Made by a program: the position numbers and the translations under genes
DNA from: Raphanus sativus
Taxonomy: Eukaryota > Streptophyta > Magnoliopsida > Brassicales > Brassicaceae
DNA length: 64,000 nt
NCBI RefSeq assembly: GCF_000801105.2
Contig: NC_079515.1
Location: forward strand, 14,570,001 to 14,634,000
Direction: 5' to 3'
In this document: positions 22,831-33,810 of the stretch, piece by piece
Numbering within the stretch: position 1 is the first letter of the stretch
Layout of the letters: each line of letters starts with the position of its first letter
Notes under the pieces: generated by a model
The model's database searches: none
Told to the model about the DNA's origin: nothing
Seen by the model: only the letters and a program-made list of their open reading frames with translations

Positions 22831-23733
22831 CCGAAGACGTCCCACAAAGAACCTGACCCATCTAACCTCTGAGTAGAGCTCCATGGAGAAAGGGAGCTGC
22901 GTGTGTGTGGCATAGGGCTTAATGGCTGGGAAGAAGAGGTACATGTCTTCATCAGTGATGGTGCCAACTTCCTTTCATGGGTAGAAGATATGGACCAGTA
23001 GCCTGTGTAGATAACGCACTGAGAGATGCCTGATATGAGAGTTCTTGTCTTTTCCAGTAGCGCGTTCTTTTCCACTGATCAGTTTCCAAAGCTTCTGGGG
23101 GAGGTCGTTGGTCTTTTCAGGAAAAGAGTACTGCAAATCTGGAAAACCCATCACTCGCTCTATTTCCTTGAAGCTCATGGTGTAACTTCTCCCGTGCACT
23201 GTGAAGGCGATTTTTCCCCATCCTTCCTTTGCGTGCTTAGTTTTGTGAACAGTGATGAAGAGGGAGGAGAGGAACTGGCATGAGACATCTTTGTAGAGAG
23301 GATAAGCCATGGTGTGAAGCTTGGGCATCTTCAAGTGAGCCATCATTGCCTCGATATCAGCTTCAAGACCCAGCTGTCTCAGCAACTGAACATCTGCAAA
23401 CCTCGTTGGCAGCCAAGTTATCTCATTCTTCAGATGGTGATAGAGTTGCTCAACAGTTGGCTTCTTTTCCATGTCCCTTTCGACCGCATCTTCTTTTCCC
23501 TGAGACTTTTTGGCCTTCTTTGGTGGAGCAGGCTCGTCTGCACTTTCAGAATCGCTTTCTGCAATCTCAGGAACTGCCACACTCTTTCCCGCTCTCTTCT
23601 CCTCTGCCAACTTTTTCTTTTCAGCTGCCGCTGCTTACCTCTGTGTCAACTGTATTCCGGAGCCAGATGTGGGTGCTTTCCCTCGAGCGGCTTGCTCCTT
23701 AATCTCCCTTGATGTCTTGGTTGTCTTAGTCAT
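22831..23733 (-). pseudogene. Athila ORF1-like protein, N-terminal half
   Basis: Minus-strand frame from ATG at 23731-23733, with stops at 23635-23637 (TAA) and 22975-22977 (TGA). Lysine/glutamate-rich N-terminus, then EQLYHHLKNEITWLPTRFAD, FTVHGRSYTMSFKEIERVMG and HIRHLSVRYLHRLLVHIF. The reading resumes at 16422 on the far side of the nested element. The two halves total about 620 codons, comparable to Athila ORF1-type proteins. The conserved segment after the initial lysine-rich region suggests a real protein in the ancestor. Its role (capsid-like or envelope-like) is not established. Confidence 0.75.
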
Positions 23734-24780
23734 TGTACCTGAACACAAGACAAACTTGGAGAGGAGTAAGTTGAATGAAGCAAGAATCACAAATTCGAAA
23801 ATCCCCAAATCCATGAACCTTAATTTGCAAAAGTTCAATTTCAACTCAGTTTCACCATGGAATCAACAACCCAACTTAATATATAAGCTTTCCCTAGTCT
23901 ATTTCACCATAATCAAGCAAGAAAAAGCCAAAAATTTGATTTTGAAAATCTAGGGTTCATGGACTTACGAAATTGGTTGCAAGAACACAATACCTTGCTT
24001 TGGATGGATGGAAAAGGTGAATAGGTGTAGGGAAGTAGACTACAGGGGCGAAAGCTTGGATTTGAGTGAAAGAATGAGGTGATTTGGTGAAGATTTGAGT
24101 GAGATATGGGGTTTGGAGTGGTGAGAGGTTGAGAGAGTTTGTGAGTTGGGGGAGGGATGAGAGTGAGGAAGAAGATGTCGTGGGGGAGAGTTGGGTAGGT
24201 CTAGGGTCGGGTTGGTTCGGTTAGGGTGGGTAGGATCGGTTCAATTAGAGTGAACCGGGATTAAAATTAGAACACTTACCTCAACCGGGATGCGGAGCGA
24301 CTGGGTAGACCCGCTGAGGAGGGCCGCTCCGGGTGCGACAAAAAAAACGAGCGAGCTACTCGAGCCGCTGTGGTCCGGTCGCTCCGGATGGGAGCGGCCT
24401 GTGCTACCCGCTGCTCCTGGGTCGCTCTGCACCTGCAACACTGTTCACGATTTTTTTTTTTTTTTTTTAGATGAAAACATGATAAAAATTATTGAAAATA
24501 GGAATAGAAATGCAATATGTGCAATGATAGGCATGAGACTTCCTCCCAAGTGAGCTTGTTTTAAGTCTCTAGCTTGACTTTAACTCCTTCGGGGTTAGGC
24601 TGGGGTGGGATCAGAAAGTGGAGTTGAGACTCCAACTTCCTTTGGTGATGTAGCCATGTAGAGCTTAACTCTTTGCCCGTTGACTGTGAAGTCTCTTCCA
24701 TCAGTACCCCACAAAACAATAGCCCAATAAGGTCTGATCTCCTTGACCTTGAATGGACCGGACCACCTTGACTTGAGCTT
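23734..24780 (-). other. Athila spacer between integrase and ORF1-like gene
   Basis: No gene recognised except the continuation of the integrase frame beyond a stop (up to about 24700: KLKSRWSGPFKVKEI-type sequence). Contains a GC-rich AGCGAC/GTCGCT array (24295-24430) and a poly-T run (24450-24467). Confidence 0.65.
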
Positions 24781-25923
24781 TCAAGGAAACAACTTCAGCC
24801 TAGAGTTGTAAAGAAGAACTTGGTCTCCTTCCTTGAACTCTCTTTTCAGAATGCTCTTATCATGGAAAGCCTTGGTCTTTTCCTTGTAGATCCTTGAATT
24901 CTCAAAAGCATCCATCCTTATCTCATCAAGTTCATGGAGCTGAAAAAGTCTCTTCTCCTTGGCACTCTTGATGTCAAAGTTCAGCAACTTCACTGCCCAT
25001 AGTGCCTTGTACTCAAGCTCCACTGGCAGATGACAAGACTTCCCATACACAAGGTTGAAAGGTGTGGTTCCCAAAGGTGTCTTGTAAGCTGTCCTATAAG
25101 TCCAAAGTGCATCATCAAGTTTAGTAGACCAATCATTCCTTGTAATCCCCACAATCTTCTCCAAAATGGACTTGATCTCTCTGTTAGAAACCTCAACCTG
25201 ACCACTTGTCTGAGGATGGTAAGGAGTTGCTACCTTATGCTTCACACCCTTCTTCTTGAGAAGTCCTTCAATCAGTTTGTTGATGAAGTGAGAGCCTCCA
25301 TCACTGATCACAACCCTTGGGACTCCAAACCTTGGAAAGATGACACTCTTGAACATCTTGGTTACCACCTTAGCATCATTGGTGGGACTTGCTATGGCTT
25401 CCACCCATTTTGAAACATAATCAACAGCCACAAGGATGTATTTGTTGCCATGAGATGATGGGAATGGTCCCATAAAGTCAATACCCCACACGTCAAACAC
25501 TTCAACTTTAAGGATAGGATTCTGAGGCATCTCATTCCTCTTGGTAATGTTTCCTCTTCTTTGGCATGAATCACACCTCAAAACAAAATTTTGTGTATCC
25601 TTGAACATGTGTGGCCACCAGAATCCTGCTTGTAGCACTTTTGCAACAGTCTTGAAGGTGGCAAAGTGACCTCCATAAGACGATCCATGACAGTGTGTAA
25701 GGATCCCTTCAACTTCTTCATTGGCAACCACTCTTCTGTAGAGCTGATCTTTGCAGAGAATGTAGAGGTAAGGCTCGTCCCAATAGTATCTCTTCACATC
25801 TTTGAAGAACTTCTTCTTGGCATAGCCCACAAGATTCAAAGGTTCTTTTCCTGTGGCTAAGTAGTTCACCAAATCAGCATACCAAGGTTCCTTCTCTTCA
25901 GTAGCTTTAACCTCTTCAAGCTT
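24781..25923 (-). pseudogene. Athila integrase
   Basis: Minus-strand frame continuing from RNase H after a TGA at 25924-25926 and itself ending at TGA 24781-24783, where a glycine codon is expected. It has the HHCC zinc finger ([20 protein letters not shown] ... CDSCQRRG) and the full D-D-E core ([53 protein letters not shown]), followed by [20 protein letters not shown] and a DNA-binding tail. The catalytic residues are all present, so decay is through stops rather than loss of the active site. Confidence 0.88.
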
Positions 25924-26526
25924 TCAACCAGTCTCACAAGCTGCCATCACTGCTCCAATAGCCATGATCTGCTCTTCTGGAAGTCCCTCATCGATAGGAA
26001 CGCCACATTCTATTTTTAGTCTAGACAAGTGATCAGCTACACCATTCTCAACTCCTGGCTTATCTCTAATCTCCAAATCAAACTCTTGGAGCAAAAGGAT
26101 CCATCTCAAAAGCCTGGGTTTTGCATCTTTCTTGGCCAAAAGGTGTCTCAAAGCTGCATGATCTGTGTAGACAATTACTTTAGACCCCACCAAGTAGCTT
26201 CTGAACTTCTCAAATGCAAATACAATGGCTATCATCTCCTTCTCAGTTGTGGCATACTTCATCTGAGCATCATTCAAGGTTTGGCTCGCATAGTAGATTA
26301 CATGAGTCTTGCCATCTTTCTTCTGGCCCAAGACAGCTCCCACAGCATAGTCACTAGCATCACACATGATCTCAAAGGGTAGACTCCAATCTGGTGGCTG
26401 GACAATGGGAGCATTTACAAGCTCATTCTTCAACTTCTTGAAAGCTTCTAGACATTCCTTACCAAAGAGAAAGATCTCTTCCTTGCATAAGAGTCTAGTG
26501 AGTGGTCTGGCGATCTTGGAGAAGTC
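25924..26526 (-). pseudogene. Athila RNase H
   Basis: Same frame as the reverse transcriptase and integrase. After TAG at 26527-26529 the sequence continues through the connection domain to RNase [61 protein letters not shown] and VADHLSRL. These give the D-E-D residues of a retroviral-type RNase H. Ends at TGA 25924-25926. Confidence 0.85.
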
Positions 26527-27083
26527 CTAAATGAACCTTCTATAGAAACCAGCATGCCCCAAGAAGCTCCTGATGTCTTTCACTGTCTTCGGGGGAGCCA
26601 AACTGACCATCACATCAATCTTTGCTTTGTCTACCTCAATTCCCTTCTCTGATATCTTGTATCCAAGAACAATCCCTTCCTTAACCATGAAGTGACACTT
26701 CTCCCAGTTGAGCACAAGGTTGGTGTCTTCACATCTCTGTAGGACCCTGCACAAATTAGACAAACAAGCAGAAAACAAAGATCCGTAGACAGAGAAGTCA
26801 TCCATAAACACCTCCACAACATCCTCAATAAGATCAGAGAAAATCGACATCATGAACCTTTGAAAGGTGGCTGGAGCACTGCACAACCCAAATGGCATCC
26901 TTCGATAAGCAAAGGTACCATAGGGGCATGTGAATGTCGTTTTCTCTTGATCATTGGGATGTATGGGTATTTGGAAGAACCCTGAATACCCGTCAAGAAA
27001 ACAATAGAATGAATGATTTGCAAGCCTCTCAAGCATCTGATCAATAAATGGCAATGGAAAGTGATCTTTTCTAGATGCAGAGT
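26527..27083 (-). pseudogene. Athila reverse transcriptase (catalytic part)
   Basis: Minus-strand frame with LPFIDQMLERLANHSFYCFL, FQIPIHPNDQEKTTFTCPYG, MPFGLCSAPATFQRFM and the active site VFMDDFSVYG, then the thumb segment VKDIRSFLGHAGFYRRFI. It ends at TAG 26527-26529 where related elements have arginine. Upstream it is separated from the protease frame by a missing base near 27090. Confidence 0.88.
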
Positions 27084-28857
27084 TCAGATTTCGGTATCAA
27101 TGCACATTCTATGTCCTGTGATGGTTCTTGTGGGTATTAATTCATCCTTATCATTTTTCACCACAGTGATCCCACCCTTCTTTGGAACCACATGCACAGG
27201 AGATACCCATTTAGAATCTAAAATAGGGTAAATCACACCAGCATCTAAGAGTTTAAGAATCTCCTTCTTTACAACATCCTTCAGGTTAGGATTTAACCTT
27301 CTTTGATGCTCGATAGAAGTCATTGATTCATCCTCAAGATGTATCATGTGCATGCACAAAGTGGGTGAAATCCCTTTAATATCATCAAGTGAGTAACCTA
27401 TTGCTTTTCTAAACCTTTTAAGTGTTTTCAAAAGTTCAGCAAGCTCAGATTCAGTAAGTTCACTACTCACAATGACAGGATAGGTCTCATTAGGGCCAAG
27501 GAATGCATACCTTACACCATGGGGGAGTGGTTTGAGCTCCACCTTAGGTGCCTTAAGCTCGCTCCAGTCATCTTGCTGGGTGTTCTCTTGTTGAGTCACT
27601 GAAGCTACTTGATGGACCACTTGTGGCAGCTCTTCGTACTGATCCTTACTCTCAAACCCCTTGTGTGAATCCAGCATCATCCCATAGGCAGTACTCTCCA
27701 GGTTCTCAATCACTTCAGCCTCCTTCTCCACTGTCAAAGCATGCTGTAGAGGATCTTTTAGAGATAGCTCTTCAAGGAGTTCATCAGCCAGAGCATCCAT
27801 CTGTTCAATGTAGAAGATTTGCCCTTGCACAGTTGGCTTCTTCATAACCTCCTTGATGTCAAAGTGGAGAATGTGCCTTTTACCCAAGTGGAGATCAATC
27901 TTGCCTTCTTTCACATTCACAATAACTCCAGCTGTAGCTAAGAAATGTCTCCCAAGGATTAAGGGATCTTGAGCTTCTTCACCCATCTCAAGTACCACAA
28001 AATCTGTAGGGATTTCACAGTTTCCGACCATAAGAGGAAGGTCTTCCAAGATGCCAATAGGGTACTTCACTGAACGATCAGCCAACACCAATGAGAGTCT
28101 ACACTTCTTATACTGAGTGCAACCAAGCTTCTTTGCAACTGACAAAGGCATCAAACTGACACTAGCTCCCAAATCGCAGAGACATCTCTCAAAAACCATA
28201 GGTCCAAGAGCACAAGGCAGTGTGAAGCATCCTGGGTCCTCTAGTTTCTTTGGAACATCAAGCCTCTGGATGATGGCATTGTACTCATGAGTGAGAATCA
28301 TCATACCCTGCATCTCTTTCTTCTTTGCAGCTACAGCATCTTTGAGGAACTTGCTGTATTGAGGAACCAACATGAAAGCATCAATGATGGCCATTGTGAT
28401 CTGAACTTCACTCATCTGCTTCTCAAACAAGGCTTTGTACTTCTCCAGCAGCTGCTTCTTGAACCTTCCAGGGAATGGAAGTTTGGGCTCATAAGGAGGG
28501 GGAACAAAAGGATTCTCAGTTGCTGGAGCCGCAGCTTGTCCATCTTTCACTGTTTGCTTCTCTTCTCCCACCTTTCCTTTGCCTTTGGCTTCCACAATCT
28601 TCTCTAAGATTTCACCATTGATCTTCTCATTCACAATCACAACCTCATCATCAATGTTGATGGCTACCCCCTCACCTTGTTTCTCAGCATCCTTGGTGAG
28701 AGTTGGAGGAGGCAACTGTTTGCCACTCCTAAGAGTAACAACCTTCATTGTTTCTTTGGGGTTCTGCTCAGGTTTTCCAGGTAGAGAACCCTGCTGGCGG
28801 TTTTGGTGAGTAGTCAAGGAAGCAAACTGGTTCTCCAAGTCCTTGAACTTGTTGTTG
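27084..28857 (-). pseudogene. Athila protease and N-terminal reverse transcriptase
   Basis: Minus-strand open frame of about 590 codons. It starts in the gag-protease linker (ENQFASLTTHQNRQQGSLPG), contains the retropepsin motif [18 protein letters not shown] and ILGRHFLATAGV (R-H where the sister copies have R-P), and enters RT with YPILDSKWVSPVHVVPKKGG and TGHRMCID before a frameshift near 27090. A one-base loss near 28858 separates it from gag; the nested derivative retains that base. Confidence 0.87.
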
Positions 28858-30181
28858 AGTCATTGTAGCTACCATCAATCTTGTTGTGGAGATTCTTGAG
28901 CTCATAGCCAACATGCTTTTCACTTCTAGTTTGAGACTCCAAGAATTGTTTCAGTAGAATATATGTGCTGCTGGCCTGAGGAGCAGAACTAGAAGGATGA
29001 GCTTGCTGCTGAGAAGATTGGTTTCCTTTGTTGGGAAAACCAGGACGAGGATTCTGCTGAGGCTGAGAGTTGCCTTGCTGGTTGTTCCTAGGCTGGTAAC
29101 CATTCTGCTGGTTGTTTGGGTAAGATCGCTGTTGGTAGTTGTTGTACTGAAAATTTGGCTCCTTCTTGTACCAACTACCATTGTTGTTGATGAAACACAG
29201 TTCTTCTTGACCTTCCAAACCATCAACTTCATTAGCACCAGGAGGTGCTTCTTGGGCTGGGTTACCAACGAAGTTCAGCTGCTCTTGTGTAGCCTTATCA
29301 GCAATCAGAATGTCGATCTTATCCTGCAAAGCCTTTAACTCTTTCCTCGTCTGCTTATCATCAGTTCTATCTCGTCTGTCATGGTCTCCACTGTAGACTG
29401 CGTCACTCTTCACCATGTTGTCAACCAGCTCCTCTGCATCTGCTTCAGTTCTCCCCAAGAAGAACCCATTACTTGCAGTGTCCAATCTGGATCTGTACTT
29501 AGGAAGTGCACCCCTGTAGAAGGTGCTCAGCAAGCTCTCTTTGGAGAAACCATGGTGTGGACACTGAGCTTGGTAGCCCTTGAATCTCTCCCAAGCTTCA
29601 CTGAAGCCTTCCAAGTTCTTCTGCTGGAAACTGGATATCTCGTTTCTTAGCTTAGCAGTTCTTGAAGTAGAGAAGAACTTCTCCAAGAATGCTCTCTTGC
29701 AGTCATCCCAGGTGGTGATGGAGTCGCTAGGTAGAGAATTCTCCCACTGACGTGCCTTATCTCCCAGAGAGAAAGGGAATAGCTTGAGTTTGAAAGAATC
29801 TTCGGACACACCATTGGTCTTTGACAAACCACAGTAGCTGTCAAACTTGTCCAAGTGATCAAATGGGTATTCTACAGCCAAGCCATGATACTTGTTGTTC
29901 TCGATCACGTTGAGGAGTCCTGGTTTGACCTCAAAGTTGTTAGCCTCCACAGCTGGGGCTCTGATGCCAAGCCTATGACCATTGATGTTGGGACGGTCAT
30001 AGGTACCAATCGGTCGAGCAGGTCGCGGAGGGTGCTGAGGGTTAACCCCTTGACCGTTTGCAGGTGGATCCATATCAATGTCCTGCTGAGCTCTTCTCTG
30101 TCTGGATATACCCCTTTCAAGTGCTCTGATGTCAGGTACAAGTGGAACTAGGTCTGATGTGCCCTTGCTCCTCAAGTTCAT
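28858..30181 (-). pseudogene. Athila Gag
   Basis: ATG at 30179-30181 (MNLRSKGTSDLVPLVP), directly after a splice-acceptor-like TTCCAG. Gag domain: FEVKPGLLNVIENNKYHGLA, KLKLFPFSLGDKARQWENSL, FLEKFFSTSRTAKLRNEISS, ERFKGYQAQCPHHGF and LLSTFYRGALPKYRSRLD. A Q/N/P-rich tail follows. The frame is otherwise intact to the single-base loss at about 28858, after which it ends at 28814. Expected to form the particle core. Confidence 0.87.
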
Positions 30182-30293
30182 ACACCTGGAATTAAAAGAG
30201 GGATGAAAATGTAGAATCAGTAAACAGAAAAAGAAAAATGACTTAGTCTCAAGCAAGTGACTAAATCACAATGTTTAAATCAACTCGGAATTT

Positions 30294-30306
30294 GGCAACG
30301 GCGCCA
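30294..30306 (-). promoter_or_regulatory. Primer binding site of the main Athila internal region (decayed)
   Basis: The minus strand reads TGGCGCCGTTGCC and then AAATTC instead of GGGGA, so only 13 of 18 bases of the tRNA-Asp match remain next to the middle LTR. Confidence 0.75.
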
Positions 30307-30309
30307 ATT

Positions 30310-31585
30310 TGATGCTAGGAGTTTCAAAGCTCCTAAAACAAATGTTGTAATATGAGTGAAATGTCGAACCAATTCCAAGGGATTTAAAGCACCAAGAATG
30401 CAAGTACTTCCTTAATCTAAGTGCAATCGATGAATTTATGATTTCTAGAACTAGGAGTGCAATAATTAAACAATAAAAACAGTAAATTAAAGAACTTTCT
30501 TTTATGAGAAAGGAGAACTCATGGGTATAGAAATTTAGACCTTGGGTGATCAAGCTTCGAACTAAGGATGGCAACAATCAATCAAACTAATCAACCTTAA
30601 GCTTAGAGACAATCCTAAACAAACTCTATGTCTAGATGAATGCTCATTTGCTAACATATTTCAGACATCAAATGTCTTTGGCTGAATAATATAAAAGCAA
30701 TCATTAACAACAAGTCTATTGGCTATCTTAACACCCTTAACAACAAATGTCTATGGTAAAGTGTGTTAAGAGCTTAGGAGAATTGACTCAGACATATCAT
30801 CGAACACCTTGTGGGTGGGAGATGTCTAAAGATCAACTTTTGAGAGGCCAACTCAATAGGTGCATTATGAATACTCTCCTAGGCAAGGAATAAGGTTTGA
30901 TTTATACTAAAACATCCTAGAACTAACTTAATCACCCTAAATTTTCGTAACCCATGAATTCAATGGTGGATTACTCACTAAGGTTCATGATCATTCTTAA
31001 ACCCATATTGAGGTTCAGATTGATCATAAACAGAGAAAAAATAACAGGAATCAATAAGAAATAAAATAAGAACAATGATCAATGATCCAAAAAGAGATTG
31101 ATCTTCAATAGTTTTGATGTTTACCAAGTAACAAAAGATAGATTAGCCTCTGGTGGCTTACACAATACTTAAACTTAGGTTTTAGAACAGAAAAACGTGC
31201 ATACAAATGACTAAAATGCCCCTGAGAAATGTTTAACTTCGAGATGAAACGGGTTCGGAGCGACTAGGAGGGGTCGCTCCGAGTGACCGCTGCGGATGAG
31301 ACGAGCAAGCTGGTCCCCTCGCTGCGCCCAGGTCGCTCCATGTGGTGATTCACAGCGGGTGGCCAGGGTCGCTACACTGAGGTCGCTGTGGCCTTGGTCG
31401 TCTCTAAATCACTCCTTTTGCCTCTTTTGAGTTCCCAATGCATCCCAAATGCTCCAGGTGGTACTCCAATACCTGATAAGGACTCATGCGTGCAAAATGC
31501 AGCCTAAGCATGCCTAAATCCTATTCTAAATGATCAAAATGCATGCGAATATGAAGATAAAACAATGGAAATATGCAAGACATCA
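30310..31585 (-). repeat. Athila LTR, middle copy
   Basis: 1276 bp. It has a primer site on one side (30294-30306) and a purine tract complement on the other (ACTCCCCCAAACTT, 31586-31599). It thus serves as the 5' LTR of the left unit and the 3' LTR of the right unit. Confidence 0.92.
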
Positions 31586-32879
31586 ACTCCCCCAAACTTT
31601 TCCTTTACTTGTCCTCAAGTGAACTTTCTAGGACTCATAGGGGAAGAGGTTTGAAAGTGGGAGCTCATAGCCAAGAGAAACACACAAGCACTCGCTTCAA
31701 CATAAGAATTAAGCACAAGCACACTCTCTTTTATTATCCTCTAGCTTCCCTAGGCCTATCTTAACTCAACATTATTCATTCACACATTCAGTTCAGCCAA
31801 CTCTCACATTCATTAAGCAATACAACAAGAGAGCTCTATGCAAATGGTCAATTGGTCTAAGTCATTTGGGTAAGGGAAGGCTTTTTGTTCTAGTGATCAA
31901 GGGGCTCAAAACTCATTATCTTCAAGGTGGTTCATTCTCAAAACAAGTAGCCTTGACATTGCACATAATATATCTAAGAAATGGATCAACTAATGCATAC
32001 AATGCTCAATCTTCATTGCTCTACCCTTTTTCAAACATACAAGTGACACAATTATTCCCAAAGGTACACCCCACTCACATCTCTCACCCAAAAATCTCAA
32101 GAACATATCCACAAACTCTTCAATCAAGGGAAATATTTAAACTTTTAAAACGCAACCTCTTAGCTCATTCACACTTTGCTAGCCCCATTTCTTTATTTCT
32201 TTTTTTTTTTTACTTTGTTGTTTTATTATTTTTTTTTATTTTTGGGGGGCCAAGACTTTCACAACTCGAGCTAGAGGTTTTATACAATTCCCAATGAGAC
32301 AATTAAGCACAAGAGTTCAATCATTTTCTTTCAATTTTCAAATTCCCAAGTCAAACTTCACAACACTCACCCCCCCCCCCACCTATAGCTAGATAATGGT
32401 GTATCCAATCTAGCAAGAATGAAGACTGAGCATTGTCGTTCCCAATACTCTCAAGATTATGCACATGTAAGACTTTTCGAAAAAGACCTCACTCAACAAT
32501 CAATGAAGGCTTAAAAGGAGGAGGGGGTTTTAGGGAGTGGACTGCCACTAGAGATTGTCAAAAAGATCGGCATAAAAGGCGTGACAACTCTAGTGTGTAT
32601 ATCCATGACTTAGCACACAAGGAACCATGAGCAAGAAATTAAGTTCATTCAGTTCATTCAAGGTTGTAGTTGGCTTAAGAGATTGAGTTTCAGGGAGAGT
32701 TTTCAAGGCACGAAGCTTACAAGGTTTTCAAGAGAAGCGCATGAACTAAACGAGGCTAGACAGTGCTCTCTACAAGGCATTTTAAATCATTGCTCCCAAT
32801 GCAAATGAATGCAACCTATATGCTCTAGACTCTCCTAAAAGTGCAAATGATGCAAACTAATGCATACATTGCTCAATCA
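31586..32879 (-). other. 3' untranslated region of the short Athila unit
   Basis: Non-coding; homologous to 14783-15300, but retaining more of the middle, including a T-rich run (32200-32245) and a C-run (32371-32380). It joins abruptly to reverse-transcriptase-proximal sequence at about 32880, marking a large internal deletion. Confidence 0.75.
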
Positions 32880-33740
32880 TCAAGCGAGTGACCTATTGCT
32901 TTTCTAAACCTTTTAAGTGTTTTCAAAAGTTCAGCAAGCTCAGGTTCAGTAAGTTCACTACTCACAATGACAGGATAGGTCTCATTAGGGCCAAGGAATG
33001 CATACCTTACACCATGGGGGATTGGTTTGAGCTCCACTTTAGGTGCCTTAAGCTCGCTCCAGTCATCTTGCTGGGTGTTCTCTTGTTGAGTCACTGAAGC
33101 TACTTGATGGACCACTTGTGGCAGCTCTTCGTACTGATCCTTACTCTCAAACCCCTTGTGTGAATCCAGCATCATCCCATAGGCAGTACTCTCCAGGTTC
33201 TCAATCACTTCAGCCTCCTTCTCCACTGTCAAAGCATGCTGTAGAGGATCTTCTAGAGATAGCTCTTCAAGGAGTTCATCAGCCAGAGCATCCATCTGTT
33301 CAATGTAGAAGATTTGCCCTTGCACAGTTGGTTTCTTCATAACCTCCTTGATGTCAAAGTGGAGAATGTGCCTTTTACCCAAGTGGAGATCAATCTTGCC
33401 TTCTTTCACATTCACAATAGCTCCAGCTGTAGCTAAGAAAGGTCTCCCAAGGATTAAGGGATCTTGAGCTTCTTCACCCATCTCAAGTACCACAAAATCT
33501 GTAGGGATTTCACAGTTTCCGACCATAAGAGGAAGGTCTTCCAAGATGCCAACATGGTACTTCACTGAACGATCAGCCAACACCAATGAGAGTCTACATT
33601 TCTTATACTGAGTGAAACCAAGCTTCTTTGCAACTGACAAAGGCATCAAGCTGACACTAGCTCCCAAATCGCAGAGACATCTCTCAAAAACCATAGGTCC
33701 AAGAGCACAAGGCAGTGTGAAGCATCATGGGTCCTCTAGT
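32880..33740 (-). pseudogene. Athila protease segment in the short unit
   Basis: Nearly identical to the matching part of 27400-28240: [40 protein letters not shown] and EPLPQ-region sequence. It lacks gag upstream and RT downstream. The frame is open but has no plausible function alone. The right edge at about 33740 runs into filler sequence with a 14-bp direct repeat. Confidence 0.85.
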
Positions 33741-33789
33741 TTGAAACTAAAGGGATCCCATTGCAAACTAAAGGGATCAATTTTTCAAA

Positions 33790-33807
33790 TCCCCGGCAAC
33801 GGCGCCA
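33790..33807 (-). promoter_or_regulatory. Primer binding site of the short Athila unit
   Basis: The minus strand reads the complete TGGCGCCGTTGCCGGGGA (tRNA-Asp type), three bases from the rightmost LTR. Confidence 0.85.
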
Positions 33808-33810
33808 ATT

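Noticed and set aside
23026..23953. Several 85-147 codon plus-strand frames
   Set aside because: They are the reverse complement of the Athila ORF1-like N-terminal half and show no domain.
24450..24467. Poly-T run as a possible SINE or LINE tail
   Set aside because: No flanking target duplication found; it lies within Athila spacer sequence.
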